64,000 nucleotides of DNA, from NCBI RefSeq assembly GCF_000733845.1, contig NZ_JPOI01000001.1, positions 2,605,001 through 2,669,000 on the forward strand. The letters run 5' to 3'. This DNA comes from Geobacillus vulcani PSS1. GTDB taxonomy: Bacteria > Bacillota > Bacilli > Bacillales > Anoxybacillaceae. The notes below the pieces were generated by a model. That model had not been told where the DNA came from. It searched no databases and was given only the letters and a program-made list of their open reading frames with translations. Within the stretch, counting starts at the first letter, position 1, and each line of letters begins with the position of its first letter. Made by a program: the position numbers and the translations under genes. This document shows, piece after piece, positions 32,119-41,649 of the stretch.

Positions 32119-32895
32119 ATGATTTTGATGTTAGCCGGAACAAGCGATGCCCGCGAATTGGCGGTGATGATTCGGCATGCCGGCTATGATGTCGTTGCGA
32201 CGGTCGTCACCGACCACGCGGCCGAACAGCTCCGGTCGGCTGGCATTCGCGCCCATGTCGGCCGCTTGGATGCGTCCCAGCTTGCCGAGCTGGCCCAAGC
32301 TGAGGGGGCCAAAGCGATCGTGGATGCGAGCCATCCGTTTGCCGAAGAAGCGTCGAAAAACGCCATGCAAGCGGCGGCCGCTGCCGGATTGCCGTACATC
32401 CGCTACGAACGGCAGGCGTCCTCGTTTTCATCCGAGAAGGTGACATTTGTCGACAGCTATGAAGAAGCGGCTGACTTGGCGGCGGAAAAAGGCGGCGTCG
32501 TGATGTTGACGACCGGCAGCAAAACGCTCGACATTTTTGCCGCGAGGCTCATCGGGCGGCCGAACGTCAAGGTGATCGCGCGGATGCTGCCGCGAAAAGA
32601 CAATCTCGACAAATGCGAGCGGCTCGGGTTTTCCCAAGAGCAGATCGTCATGATGCAAGGGCCGTTTACAAAAGAGCTCGATCGGGCGCTCTACCGCCAT
32701 TTCGGTGTCACGGTCGTCGTCACGAAAGAAAGCGGCAAAGTCGGGTTTGTCGATGAGAAAATCGCCGCCGCGGAGGAGCTCGGCATCGAGGTCATCGTCA
32801 TCCGCCGTCCGCGGTTGCCATACGGCATCGTACACCACGATTTTGCCGGCGTGCTCGAGGCGTTGAAGCAGCACGCGCCGCTTCCAACCGTGTGA
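32119..32895 (+). CDS. cbiJ: Cobalt-precorrin-6A reductase
   Basis: An NAD(P)H-dependent reductase that reduces cobalt-precorrin-6A to 6B. It has 258 residues, the family length. Motifs include ILMLAGTSDARELA at the N-terminus (nucleotide-binding), IVDASHPFAEEAS, and GGVVMLTTGSKTLDIFA, all conserved in CbiJ/CobK. Ribosome site AAAGGGGGAAAG lies before the ATG, 15 bases after cbiX. There are no membrane segments. It acts after CbiD and before CbiET in the ring modification order. Confidence 0.92.
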   Translation: MILMLAGTSDARELAVMIRHAGYDVVATVVTDHAAEQLRSAGIRAHVGRLDASQLAELAQAEGAKAIVDASHPFAEEASKNAMQAAAAAGLPYIRYERQASSFSSEKVTFVDSYEEAADLAAEKGGVVMLTTGSKTLDIFAARLIGRPNVKVIARMLPRKDNLDKCERLGFSQEQIVMMQGPFTKELDRALYRHFGVTVVVTKESGKVGFVDEKIAAAEELGIEVIVIRRPRLPYGIVHHDFAGVLEALKQHAPLPTV

Positions 32896-32956
32896 AGAAA
32901 GGGCTTCTAGCGGCCGCTCATGCAAGCGATCATAAGGAAGAAAGGAGAAAATTGGA

Positions 32957-33604
32957 ATGGAATTCCATACCACATTTCGTCCGGCGACGGTGCAGCCGGA
33001 ACAAATTGAAGCGCGCAGCTTTCAAATCATTGACGAAGAGATCGGCGAGCATTCGTTTACGGAAGAACAATACCGAATCGTTCAGCGCGTCATCCATGCC
33101 TCAGCTGATTTTGAGCTGGGAAAAAGCCTCCTTTTCCATCCGGATGCCATTCGTTCAGGCATTGACGCCATTCGCCAAGGCAAGCCCGTCGTCGCCGATG
33201 TGCAGATGGTGCAAGCTGGCGTTAATCAAGCGCGCCTTGCGAAATTCGGGAGTTCGGTGCGCGTGTATATTTCCGATGAAGACGTCATCGCCGAAGCGAA
33301 GCGGCTCAATACGACAAGGGCGATCATCGCCATGCGCAAAGCGGTGAAAGAAGCGGAAGGCGGCATTTTTGCCATCGGCAACGCGCCGACCGCGCTGTTG
33401 GAGCTCATTCGCCTCATCAAAGAAGGAGAGGCGCGGCCCGGATTGGTAATCGGCTTGCCGGTCGGATTCGTTTCGGCGGCGGAATCGAAAGAAGAATTGG
33501 CGAAGCTCGATGTGCCGTTTATCACCAACCGCGGTCGCAAAGGAGGAAGCACGGTGACCGTCGCCGCCTTGAACGCTTTATCGCTGCTGGCCGAGCGAGC
33601 GTGA
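32957..33604 (+). CDS. cbiC: Cobalt-precorrin-8 methylmutase
   Basis: Moves the C-11 methyl group to C-12, giving cobyrinic acid. It has 215 residues. The catalytic His is in QRVIHASADFE (about 46-51), and the family stretches DVQMVQAGVNQARL, GNAPTALLELIRLI and FITNRGRKGGSTVTVAALNAL are present. AAGGAGAAAATTGGA gives the ribosome site. The gap from cbiJ is 61 bases, the largest of the first half of the operon, but no promoter is seen in it. Confidence 0.93.
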   Translation: MEFHTTFRPATVQPEQIEARSFQIIDEEIGEHSFTEEQYRIVQRVIHASADFELGKSLLFHPDAIRSGIDAIRQGKPVVADVQMVQAGVNQARLAKFGSSVRVYISDEDVIAEAKRLNTTRAIIAMRKAVKEAEGGIFAIGNAPTALLELIRLIKEGEARPGLVIGLPVGFVSAAESKEELAKLDVPFITNRGRKGGSTVTVAALNALSLLAERA

Positions 33605-33610
33605 CGCACG

Positions 33611-34729
33611 ATGGAAACAAAAAAAACACTGCGTGAAGGGTATACGACCGGATCGTGCGCAACAGCCGCCACGAAGGCCGCGCTCAAGGCGCTTATCACG
33701 GGCGAGGCCCAGACGGAGGCGACGATCCGTCTGCCGATCGGGCGGGTGGTGACCTTTTCGCTTGCCTCTTGTTCGTTCAATGGTGAAACGGCGACGGCGG
33801 CCGTTGTGAAAGACGGCGGCGATGATCCGGATGCGACGCATGGCGCGCTCATCGTTTCCACTGTTTCGTGGACTTCGTCGCCGGGCGTTCATATCGATGG
33901 CGGTGAAGGGGTCGGGCGCGTCACCAAACCCGGCTTGCCGGTGCCGGTCGGGGAAGCGGCGATCAATCCCGTGCCGCGCAAAATGATTCATGAAGCCGTC
34001 AACGAAGTGCTCAAGCAACACGGCATCGACCGCGGGGTGAACGTTGTCATTTCCGTGCCGGGCGGCGAAGAGATTGCGAAAAAAACGTTGAATGCTCGTC
34101 TTGGGATCATCGGCGGCATTTCGATTTTAGGGACGCGCGGCATCGTCGTTCCGTTTTCCACTGCCGCTTATCGGGCGAGCATCGTGCAGGCGCTTCAAGT
34201 GGCGAAGGCGAACGGCTGTCGCCATGTCGTCATTACGACCGGGGGGCGGAGCGAGAAATACGCCATGCAAGAATATCCCCATTTGCCGGAAGAAGCGTTT
34301 ATTGAAATGGGCGACTTTGTCGGTTTTACGCTCAAACAATGCAAACGTCTTGGCATTAGGACGGTGTCGATGGTTGGGATGATGGGAAAATTTTCGAAAG
34401 TCGCCCAAGGGGTGATGATGGTGCACTCGAAAAGTGCTCCGGTTGACTTCGGTTTTTTGGCAGCGCTCGCTCGACAAGCCGGGGCTTCCGAGGAGCTGGT
34501 TGACGCCGTGCGAGGGGCGAATACGGCGGCGCAAGTCGGCGACATGATGCAAGAAGCCGGTTGCACGAAGTTTTTCGAGTTGTTGTGCGCGGCGTGCTGC
34601 CAGGCGGCGCTCAACGAAGTCGGAGGTGGTCTGACGGTGGCTGCGTCCATTTACACGATGAACGGACAACGATTAGGAAAGGCGGTGCTGTTGGATGGCG
34701 ACGATGAAGTTGATCGGAGTGGGAGCTGA
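33611..34729 (+). CDS. cbiD: Cobalt-precorrin-5B C1-methyltransferase
   Basis: Methylates C-1 of cobalt-precorrin-5B using SAM. It has 372 residues with the family start [44 protein letters not shown], and [12 protein letters not shown]. The unusual fold (not like CbiF/CbiL) is expected for CbiD. It follows cbiC by 6 bases and overlaps the next gene by 35 bases, so translation is coupled. Confidence 0.93.
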   Translation: METKKTLREGYTTGSCATAATKAALKALITGEAQTEATIRLPIGRVVTFSLASCSFNGETATAAVVKDGGDDPDATHGALIVSTVSWTSSPGVHIDGGEGVGRVTKPGLPVPVGEAAINPVPRKMIHEAVNEVLKQHGIDRGVNVVISVPGGEEIAKKTLNARLGIIGGISILGTRGIVVPFSTAAYRASIVQALQVAKANGCRHVVITTGGRSEKYAMQEYPHLPEEAFIEMGDFVGFTLKQCKRLGIRTVSMVGMMGKFSKVAQGVMMVHSKSAPVDFGFLAALARQAGASEELVDAVRGANTAAQVGDMMQEAGCTKFFELLCAACCQAALNEVGGGLTVAASIYTMNGQRLGKAVLLDGDDEVDRSGS

Positions 34730-35900
34730 CGGGCCAGTGAGCCTTCCCGATCTATATCAGCGCTGGATCATGGAAAGCGAGCTGCTCGTCGGTGGCGAAC
34801 GGCAGCTGGCGATGTTTCCGGCATATCAAGGAGAAACGATCGTGATTCGCAGCGGGCTGAGCGAGCTCGTCGAGCGACTCCGTCATGAGACGCGCCGGAC
34901 GGTTGTGTTAGCTTCCGGTGATCCGCTCTTTTATGGAATCGGCAGCTATTTGGCCGGCAAGCTGCCGATTGACGTGTATCCGGCCGTCAGCTCGGTGCAA
35001 TGGGCGTTTGCCAAAATGGGGGAATCATGGCAGGATGCCGCGTTCATCAGTGTGCACGGCCGGCCGTTGACTGGACTCGCCCAACGCATTGATGGACAGC
35101 GCAAAGTGGCCATTTTAACCGATGAGACCAATTCGCCGGCTGTGATCGCCCGCTACTTGCTTGAATACGGCATGACGGAGTATGAGGCGTTTGTCGGCGA
35201 GGAGCTCGGCGGACCGAATGAGCGTTGCCGGTTTTTCAAGCTAGAGGAAATGGTGGAAGCCGAGTTTCTTCCATTAAATATAGTCGTGCTGCGGAGGACG
35301 GCGCCCAGTCCTTCTTGGCCGCTCGGCATTGAGGATGACGAGTTTTTTCAGCGCAAACCAGACAAAGGGTTGATTACGAAAAAAGAAGTGCGCGTGCTCA
35401 GCTTGAGTGCTTTGCGCTTGCGCCCGGACAGCGTCGTCTGGGATATCGGCACGTGCACCGGTTCGGTGGCCATTGAAGCGGCGAAAATCGCCCGCGACGG
35501 GGCAGTGTTTGCGATTGAAAAAAATGAACACGATGTGGAGATTTGCCGGCAAAACTTGCGCAAATTCCGCGTTGACATCACGCTTGTGCACGGCAAGGCC
35601 CCTGATCGGCTTGATGAGTTTGCTGACCCGGATGCCATCTTTATCGGCGGCACGTCAGGGGCGATGGCGCCGCTGTTGGACGTCTGTGCGAAACGGTTGA
35701 AGAAAAACGGGCGCATCGTGATCAACGCGGCGACGGTTGAGACGCTTGCCGAAGCGAGCCGCGAACTGCGCAGCCGTGGGTTTCATGTTGACATCACGCT
35801 TGCGCAAGTGTCGCGAAGCAAGCCGATTTTAGAGTTGACGCGTTTTGAGGCGCTCAATCCGGTGTATATCATAACAGCCAAGCGGGAGGGAGACGAATGA
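34695..35900 (+). CDS. cbiET: CbiET: fused cobalt-precorrin-7 C5-methyltransferase / C15 decarboxylating methyltransferase
   Basis: A bifunctional 401-residue enzyme. The N-terminal CbiE half (about 1-205) has the methyltransferase loop [17 protein letters not shown]. The C-terminal CbiT half (about 210-401) is a Rossmann methyltransferase with [16 protein letters not shown] and the acceptor region FIGGTSGAM. Together they methylate C-5 and C-15 and decarboxylate the acetate side chain at C-12. The ATG at 34695 has AGGAAAGGCGG about 10 bases upstream; the ATG at 34704 would be too far from it. It overlaps both neighbours. Confidence 0.93.
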   Translation: MATMKLIGVGADGPVSLPDLYQRWIMESELLVGGERQLAMFPAYQGETIVIRSGLSELVERLRHETRRTVVLASGDPLFYGIGSYLAGKLPIDVYPAVSSVQWAFAKMGESWQDAAFISVHGRPLTGLAQRIDGQRKVAILTDETNSPAVIARYLLEYGMTEYEAFVGEELGGPNERCRFFKLEEMVEAEFLPLNIVVLRRTAPSPSWPLGIEDDEFFQRKPDKGLITKKEVRVLSLSALRLRPDSVVWDIGTCTGSVAIEAAKIARDGAVFAIEKNEHDVEICRQNLRKFRVDITLVHGKAPDRLDEFADPDAIFIGGTSGAMAPLLDVCAKRLKKNGRIVINAATVETLAEASRELRSRGFHVDITLAQVSRSKPILELTRFEALNPVYIITAKREGDE

Positions 35901-36598
35901 CCGGCACGTTGTACGGCGTTGGCGTCGGCCCGGGCGATCCTGAGCTCATGACGGTGAAGGCGTATCGCCGCCTGAAAGAAGCGGACGTCATCGCGTATCC
36001 GAAAAAGGGACGGCAAAGCAAAAGTTACGCGGAACAAATTGTTGACGCCTATTTTGCTCCGGATGAAAAGCGGCGTCTCGGCTTGCATTTTCCGATGACA
36101 AAAGACCCAGCTGTGCTTGAGCCGAAGTGGAACGAGGCGGCGGATGCCATCTGGGCGGAATTGTCGGCCGGGCGCGATGTGGCGTTTGTGACCGAAGGCG
36201 ATCCGCTGCTGTACAGCACGTTCATCCATTTGATGCGCGTGATGGCACAGCGTTATCCAGAAGCGCCGATTGAAGTCATCCCCGGCGTCAGTTCGGCGAA
36301 CGCAGCTGCCGCTCGGCTGCGTCTGCCGTTGGCGGATGGGGATGAAACCGTGGCGATCGTGCCGGCGCGCGATGATTATGAGGCGATGAAAGCCGCCCTT
36401 CTTCGACACGATTGCGTCGTTTTTTTTAAGGTGGCGAAAGTGATCGATCTCCTGATCGACTTGCTGCGCGAGCTCGATTTGCTTCAGCGCGCCGCCGTCA
36501 TCACGAAGGTGACGTCCGGCGAGGAAGTGGTGTGGAACGTTGAGGAATTGGACGGCGCGACGCTGGAATATTTGACATTGATGGTGGTGAGAAAGTGA
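35897..36598 (+). CDS. cbiL: Cobalt-factor II C20-methyltransferase
   Basis: SAM-dependent methylation of C-20. It has 233 residues of the tetrapyrrole methylase fold: [18 protein letters not shown] (first SAM loop), [17 protein letters not shown], and [16 protein letters not shown]. The ATG overlaps the cbiET stop (ATGA), and its own stop overlaps the GTG of cbiF. It uses the cobalt product of CbiX. Confidence 0.93.
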   Translation: MTGTLYGVGVGPGDPELMTVKAYRRLKEADVIAYPKKGRQSKSYAEQIVDAYFAPDEKRRLGLHFPMTKDPAVLEPKWNEAADAIWAELSAGRDVAFVTEGDPLLYSTFIHLMRVMAQRYPEAPIEVIPGVSSANAAAARLRLPLADGDETVAIVPARDDYEAMKAALLRHDCVVFFKVAKVIDLLIDLLRELDLLQRAAVITKVTSGEEVVWNVEELDGATLEYLTLMVVRK

Positions 36599-37368
36599 AG
36601 CTGTATATCGTAGGGGCGGGGCCGGGAGCGCCGGACTTGATCACCGTCCGCGGCGCCGAGCTTTTGGCTGCGGCGGATGCCATTTTTTACACCGATTCGT
36701 TGGTGAGCGAGGAATTGATTGAACGCTACCGGAAGCCGGATGCTGACGTTTTTCATACCGCCGGCATGCATTTAGAAGAAATGGTCGCGGCGATGGTGGA
36801 ACAAGCGAAACAAGGCCGGCTTGTCGTGCGTGTCCATACCGGTGATCCATCGATTTACGGGGCAACGCTTGAGCAAATCGCTTTGTTGAAAGAAGAAGGA
36901 ATGGAAGTGGAAATCGTCCCCGGCGTCAGTTCGGCGTTTGCCGCCGCGGCAGCTGTGCAGTCGGAGCTCACCGTCCCGGAATTGACGCAAACCGTCATTT
37001 TCACCCGCGCTGAGGGGCGGACGCCGATGCCGCCGCGCGAGAAATTGCAAGAACTGGCCAAACATCATTGCACCCTTGTCCTCTTTTTAAGCGCAACGTT
37101 GGCAAAAAAAGTAAGAGCGGCGCTCCTTGAAGCGGGCTGGAGCGGTGAGACGCCCGTCGTGATCGTCTATAAGGCGACGTGGCCGGATGAGATGGTGATT
37201 CGCTCTACCGTTGCCGCCATGGCTGACGATATGCGGCGCCATGGCGTGACGAAACACGCCATCATGTTGGCCGGTTGGGCGCTCGATCCTCATGTTCATG
37301 AGCGCGGCTACCGTTCGAAGCTATACGACCGCACGTTTACGCATGGATACCGGAAGGGGGAGAAGTAA
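36595..37368 (+). CDS. cbiF: Cobalt-precorrin-4 C11-methyltransferase
   Basis: SAM-dependent methylation of C-11. It has 257 residues with the signatures YIVGAGPGAPDLITVRGAEL, RVHTGDPSIYGATLEQI and EIVPGVSSAFAAAAA, plus TPMPPREKL in the substrate loop, all typical of CbiF/CobM. The GTG start overlaps the cbiL stop (GTGA). It works after CbiH60 and before CbiG. Confidence 0.93.
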   Translation: MKLYIVGAGPGAPDLITVRGAELLAAADAIFYTDSLVSEELIERYRKPDADVFHTAGMHLEEMVAAMVEQAKQGRLVVRVHTGDPSIYGATLEQIALLKEEGMEVEIVPGVSSAFAAAAAVQSELTVPELTQTVIFTRAEGRTPMPPREKLQELAKHHCTLVLFLSATLAKKVRAALLEAGWSGETPVVIVYKATWPDEMVIRSTVAAMADDMRRHGVTKHAIMLAGWALDPHVHERGYRSKLYDRTFTHGYRKGEK

Positions 37369-37369
37369 G

Positions 37370-38554
37370 GTGAGCACTGTTGCCGCCAACAACGAAAGAA
37401 ACGGCGTCTATGCCGTCGTGGCCATTACAAAACACGGGGTTGAGATCGCCCGACGTCTTGGCGGTGCTCTTGCGGGAGCGGACGTTTATTATACGGATAA
37501 ATTCGCCCGCGGCGATGAAGCCAAGTATGGAATCCGCCTGTTTTCCGGCAACGTTAAGACGCTGCTGCCGGAACTGTTCGCCCGCTATGACGGCCTTATT
37601 TGCATCATTTCGCTTGGCGCCGTCGTGCGGATGATCGCCCCGCTGTTAAAAGACAAAAAGACCGATCCCGCGGTCGTTGTCATCGATGATAAGGCGGAGC
37701 ATGTGATCAGCGTGCTGTCCGGTCATTTAGGCGGGGCGAACGACTTGACGCGGCGCGTCGCTGCGATTCTTGGCGCCCGCCCGGTGATTACGACCGCTTC
37801 TGATGTGCAGCAGACGATCGCCGTTGATTTGTTCGGCCGCGAGTTTGGCTGGGAATGGGAGTCGGATGACAAACTGACGCCGGTGAGCGCTGCGGTCGTG
37901 AACGAAGAGCCGGTGGCGATCGTGCAAGAGTCGGGGGAACCCGATTGGTGGCCGGAGGGGCGGCCGCTGCCGAAAAACATCACCGTGTACGGCTCAATCG
38001 CGGAGGCGCTTGCCGCTCGTCCGGCGGCCGCGCTTGTGGTCACCCATCGTCTGCTTGAGCCGGAAGAAGAGGCGATTTTGCAAAACGGTGTGCTGTACCG
38101 CCCGAAGGTGATCGCCCTTGGCATCGGCTGCAACCGCGGCACAGCGGCTGATGAAATCGAAGCGGTCATCCTCGAGACGCTCAATGAGCTGCGTTTTTCG
38201 CTCAAAAGCGTCAAAGCGCTGTGCACGATCGACCTGAAAAAAGACGAGCCTGGGCTTCGCGAAGTTGTCGGCAAATACGGCTGGGAGTTCGTCACGTACA
38301 CGCCAGAGGAGCTGAACACGGTGCCAATCGAAGCGCCGTCCGAGACCGTCTACCGCTACACCGGCGCGTATGGGGTGAGCGAGCCGGCGGCGAAATTGTA
38401 CAGCGGGGCCGAGCGGATGGCGCTCGTAAAAAAGAAATCGGGCAATGTGACGATTTCGGTGGCGTTGATTCGCCATGGACGAGGAAAGGGGAGCGAGTCA
38501 TGCGACGATTGGTCATCGCCGCCCCGGGAAGCGGCGCCGGCAAAACGACCGTGA
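37370..38554 (+). CDS. cbiG: Cobalt-precorrin-5A hydrolase
   Basis: Opens the delta-lactone of cobalt-precorrin-5A and releases acetaldehyde from C-20. It has 394 residues with family blocks VVAITKHGVEIARRL, ISLGAVVRMIAPLLKDKKTDPAVVV, SVLSGHLGGANDLTRRVA, and IALGIGCNRGTAADEIE in the C-terminal domain. The GTG at 37370 follows GGAAGGGGGAGAAG. The last 55 bases overlap cbiA in another frame, so its final ~18 residues look poorly conserved and Ser/Pro/Arg-rich. Confidence 0.92.
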   Translation: MSTVAANNERNGVYAVVAITKHGVEIARRLGGALAGADVYYTDKFARGDEAKYGIRLFSGNVKTLLPELFARYDGLICIISLGAVVRMIAPLLKDKKTDPAVVVIDDKAEHVISVLSGHLGGANDLTRRVAAILGARPVITTASDVQQTIAVDLFGREFGWEWESDDKLTPVSAAVVNEEPVAIVQESGEPDWWPEGRPLPKNITVYGSIAEALAARPAAALVVTHRLLEPEEEAILQNGVLYRPKVIALGIGCNRGTAADEIEAVILETLNELRFSLKSVKALCTIDLKKDEPGLREVVGKYGWEFVTYTPEELNTVPIEAPSETVYRYTGAYGVSEPAAKLYSGAERMALVKKKSGNVTISVALIRHGRGKGSESCDDWSSPPREAAPAKRP

Positions 38555-39864
38555 CGCTCGGCTTGATGGCGGCGCTGAAGCAGCGAGGATATACGGTGCA
38601 AGGGTTTAAATGCGGCCCGGACTACATCGACCCGACTTACCATACGGCGGTTACCGGCCGGCCGGCGCGCAACTTGGACAGCTGGATGATGGGAAGCGAA
38701 GCGGTCAAAACGGTGCTCGCCAACGGCTGTCAAGGAGCGGATATCGCCATCATCGAGGGGGTGATGGGGCTGTTTGACGGGAAACAGCCGCTCTCCGATG
38801 AAGGATCGACGGCGGAGATTGCGGTGCTGACGAAAAGCCCGGTGCTGCTTGTCGTTGATTGTTCCGGCATGGCCCGCAGCGCTGCCGCCATCGTCCGCGG
38901 CTTTCAGACGTTTCGTCCCGACGTGCACATTGCTGGCGTATTTGCCAACCGTGTCGGCAGCGAAGGGCATTTCCGGCTCGTCAAAGCGGCGGTCGAGCAA
39001 ACGTGCGGAGTGCCGGTCATCGGGTTTCTTACGCAAGACGAAGCGTTGGCGCTGCCGGAGCGCCATTTAGGGCTTGTGCCGTCGGTGGAGCGCGGCGAGC
39101 TGGATGCGTTTTTTGCCGAACTGGGCCGGAAGGTTGCACAGGCGGTCGATTGGGATGCTTTGCTTCGCATCGCCGACGCCCCGCTGCTTCGGGAGCTGCG
39201 CCCGCTCTTTCGACCGGTCCGGCGCTATCGGGTGCGTCTTGCTGTCGCGAAAGACGCCGCCTTCCATTTTTACTATCCCGAAAATCTGGAGATGCTTTCT
39301 GCCTGCGGCGCGGAGCTTGTCTACTTTTCCCCGCTCGCCGGCGAACCGCTTCCGGATGGGGTGAACGGCTTGTACATCGGCGGCGGGTTTCCGGAAGAGT
39401 TTGCCGCCGTGCTTGCCAAGCAAACTGCGGTCAAACAGTCGATCCGCGCCGCCATCGAACGCGGGGTGCCGACGCTCGCCGAATGCGGTGGGTTTATGTT
39501 TCTCACGGAACAGCTTGTCGCGACGGACGGCACGGCCTATGAGATGGCCGGCGTCATTCCGGGGCGGGTCGTGATGAAAACGAAGCTTGCGGCCCTCGGG
39601 TACCGTGAAGTGCACGGAAGAAGAGGAAACTTTCTTTTGTCGGAAGGGGAGCGGGCGCGCGGCCATGAGTTTCACTATTCCGTGTACGAACCGCGGGGCG
39701 AGGTGCCGTTTGCCTACGAAACGAGCGGCCGGAAAGGAACAAAACCGGATGGTTATTTGGCGCACCGTCTTGTCGCCGGCTACGTCCACTTCCATTTTGC
39801 GTCCGCCCCAGCGATGGTCGAGCGGTGGCTCTCCGAATGTGAGAAGGTGACCGCCAATGGGTAA
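38500..39864 (+). CDS. cbiA: Cobyrinate a,c-diamide synthase
   Basis: Amidates the a and c carboxylates of cobyrinic acid with glutamine and ATP. It has 454 residues: an N-terminal P-loop (IAAPGSGAGKTTVTLGL), the dethiobiotin-synthase-like metal site (FKCGPDYIDPTYH), and a C-terminal glutaminase domain with the catalytic Cys in AECGGFMFLTE and His in HFHFAS. The ATG at 38500 starts inside cbiG. The stop overlaps cbiP. Confidence 0.94.
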   Translation: MRRLVIAAPGSGAGKTTVTLGLMAALKQRGYTVQGFKCGPDYIDPTYHTAVTGRPARNLDSWMMGSEAVKTVLANGCQGADIAIIEGVMGLFDGKQPLSDEGSTAEIAVLTKSPVLLVVDCSGMARSAAAIVRGFQTFRPDVHIAGVFANRVGSEGHFRLVKAAVEQTCGVPVIGFLTQDEALALPERHLGLVPSVERGELDAFFAELGRKVAQAVDWDALLRIADAPLLRELRPLFRPVRRYRVRLAVAKDAAFHFYYPENLEMLSACGAELVYFSPLAGEPLPDGVNGLYIGGGFPEEFAAVLAKQTAVKQSIRAAIERGVPTLAECGGFMFLTEQLVATDGTAYEMAGVIPGRVVMKTKLAALGYREVHGRRGNFLLSEGERARGHEFHYSVYEPRGEVPFAYETSGRKGTKPDGYLAHRLVAGYVHFHFASAPAMVERWLSECEKVTANG

Positions 39865-41359
39865 GGCGTTGCCAATCATGTTTCAAGGCACTCATTCCGA
39901 TGCCGGCAAAAGCGTGATCGCCACCGCCTTTTGCCGCCTGTTCGCCCAAGACGGCTGGAAGACGGCGCCGTTCAAGTCGCAAAATATGTCGTTAAACTCC
40001 TATGTGACGCCGGACGGGAAAGAAATCGGGCGGGCGCAAGGCATTCAAGCCGAAGCGGCTGGCGTGCCGGCCCGCGCCGAGATGAACCCGATTTTGATTA
40101 AGCCAAGCCGCGAACATGAAGCGCAAATCGTTGTGCTCGGCAAACCGTACGGCAATATGCAGGCGTTCGCTTATCGGAACGAGTTTTTCCATCAAGGGCT
40201 GGCCGTCATCCACCAGTCGCTTGAAACGTTGATGAACGAGTATGACCGAATTGTCATGGAAGGAGCGGGAAGCCCGGCGGAAGTCAACTTAAACGACCGC
40301 GAGCTGGTCAACATGCGCATCGCCCGTCTCGCCAACGCCCCGGTCGTGTTGATCGGCGATATTGAGCGGGGCGGGGTGTTCGCGAGCCTCGTTGGGACGC
40401 TGGCGCTGCTTGAGCCTGAAGACCGAAAGCGGGTCATTGGCGTCATCATTAACAAGTTTCGCGGCGATGTGGCGCTATTGCAGCCGGGGCTTGATTGGTT
40501 TGAGCAACATACTGGCGTGCCGGTGCTCGGCGTCGTCCCGTATTTGCCCGATTTGGCGATCGATGCTGAAGATTCGCTGGCGCTTGAACGGTTTGCCGCA
40601 TCGTCCGACGATCATAGGGCGATTGATATTGCGGTGATCCGCTGTCCGAAAATCGCCAATTTCACCGACATCGACCCGCTGTTGGCAGAACCGGACTGCC
40701 GCGTCCGGTTGGTGACGCACGCCGCCGAACTTGGCGAGCCGGATGTGATCGTGCTTCCCGGCAGCAAAAACACGATCGAAGATTTGATTTATATGAAAAA
40801 ACGGGGGCTCACCTCCCGCATCGTGTCACTTGCTAGTGAGGGGAAAACAAAAGTCGTCGGTTTATGCGGCGGCTACCAAATGCTTGGCGCCGTCATCCGC
40901 GATCCATATGGAGTGGAAACGCCGCTTCCGGAAGTCGCGGGGCTCGGGCTGCTTCCGGTGGAGACAACGCTCGAGCGGACGAAAATCACGGTCCGTTCCG
41001 AAGGAGTGCTTACATGGGAAGGCGAGCGATTTGCCGTGCAAGGATACGAGATTCATATGGGCCGCTCGGCGCCGCTTCCTGGTTATGCGCCGCTCATTGA
41101 AGCGGATGGCCGCCATGAAGGGGCGAAGCGCAGTGATGAGCGGGTGCTGGGCACGTACATGCATGATTTGTTTCACAATGATGCGTTCCGCACCGCGTTT
41201 CTCAACAGTATTCGCCGCCACAAAGGAATCGCTCCTTCTGGCGTCCGGCTCTTTCGATCGCTCAAAGAAAAGGCGTTTGACCGGCTTGCCGCCCATGTCC
41301 GCGAGCATGTCGACGTCGGGCGGATCGAACAGATGATGCGTCAATTTCAGCAACAATGA
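39857..41359 (+). CDS. cbiP: Cobyric acid synthase
   Basis: Amidates the b, d, e and g carboxylates of adenosylcobyrinic acid diamide. It has 500 residues: N-terminal P-loop-like GTHSDAGKSVIATAFCR, FKSQNMSLNSYVTPDG, the domain IGDIERGGVFASLVGTLALL, and a C-terminal type 1 glutaminase with Cys in GLCGGYQMLG and His in GTYMHDLFHND. The ATG overlaps the cbiA stop by 8 bases. After this gene the tight spacing stops; about 290 bases of insertion-like sequence follow before cobT. Confidence 0.94.
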   Translation: MGKALPIMFQGTHSDAGKSVIATAFCRLFAQDGWKTAPFKSQNMSLNSYVTPDGKEIGRAQGIQAEAAGVPARAEMNPILIKPSREHEAQIVVLGKPYGNMQAFAYRNEFFHQGLAVIHQSLETLMNEYDRIVMEGAGSPAEVNLNDRELVNMRIARLANAPVVLIGDIERGGVFASLVGTLALLEPEDRKRVIGVIINKFRGDVALLQPGLDWFEQHTGVPVLGVVPYLPDLAIDAEDSLALERFAASSDDHRAIDIAVIRCPKIANFTDIDPLLAEPDCRVRLVTHAAELGEPDVIVLPGSKNTIEDLIYMKKRGLTSRIVSLASEGKTKVVGLCGGYQMLGAVIRDPYGVETPLPEVAGLGLLPVETTLERTKITVRSEGVLTWEGERFAVQGYEIHMGRSAPLPGYAPLIEADGRHEGAKRSDERVLGTYMHDLFHNDAFRTAFLNSIRRHKGIAPSGVRLFRSLKEKAFDRLAAHVREHVDVGRIEQMMRQFQQQ

Positions 41360-41429
41360 GCGATATGGAAAACGATCATTGCGGTATGGATGAACGGGCG
41401 AAACTGACCGTTTTTACAGGACCTGCGAG

Positions 41430-41600
41430 CGAGAAAGCCCGCTCCTTTAGGGGTGGGATGAAAGCGAGCCGTTTTCTTATAACGGTATTCTGTAATCGCC
41501 GCAAGGAGGTGAATCCATGCCCACGATCACACGTTCGGTCTCCCGTCGCGCTAAGGCGTGACGAAGGAAAGCTGCTTTTTCGTTCCCACAATCATAGACG
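41430..41600 (+). mobile_element. IS200/IS605-like 3' end remnant (TnpB guide-RNA scaffold-like)
   Basis: GAGCGAGAAAGCCCGCTCC...AGGGGTGGGATGA at 41428-41462 resembles the right-end hairpin of IS200/IS605 elements, where the TnpB omega RNA scaffold ends. Further on, TTCGGTCTCCCGTCGCGC-TAAG-GCGTGACGAAGG (about 41534-41567) forms an 8-bp hairpin, and a related sequence occurs on the minus strand at 54537-54568. No transposase is left. The piece sits inside the B12 operon and does not carry an evident terminator. Identification is from pattern memory. Confidence 0.4.
41517..41561 (+). CDS. 14-residue ORF with perfect ribosome site
   Basis: AAGGAGGT (41503-41510) is placed 6 bases before ATG, which opens MPTITRSVSRRAKA. 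It lies within the IS605-like segment upstream of cobT. It could be a leader peptide or only a feature of the mobile element RNA. Confidence 0.3.
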   Translation: MPTITRSVSRRAKA

Positions 41601-41602
41601 AG

Positions 41603-41649
41603 AAAGGAGGAAGCGCATATTCCCGCTTGATGGGGAATATTGTGCGTTC
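41603..41649 (+). promoter_or_regulatory. cobT ribosome site separated from the ATG by a hairpin
   Basis: AAAGGAGG (41603-41610) is 39 bases before the cobT ATG. The interval folds as GCGCATATTCCC (41613-41624) against GGGAATATTGTGC (41633-41645). When folded, only about 6 unpaired bases separate the ribosome site from the ATG, an ideal distance. Confidence 0.55.

Noticed and set aside
41356..41649. N-terminal extension of cobT by 98 residues
   Set aside because: The extension reads through the insertion-like segment, is unrelated to CobT, and family members begin at MNVSIPP.
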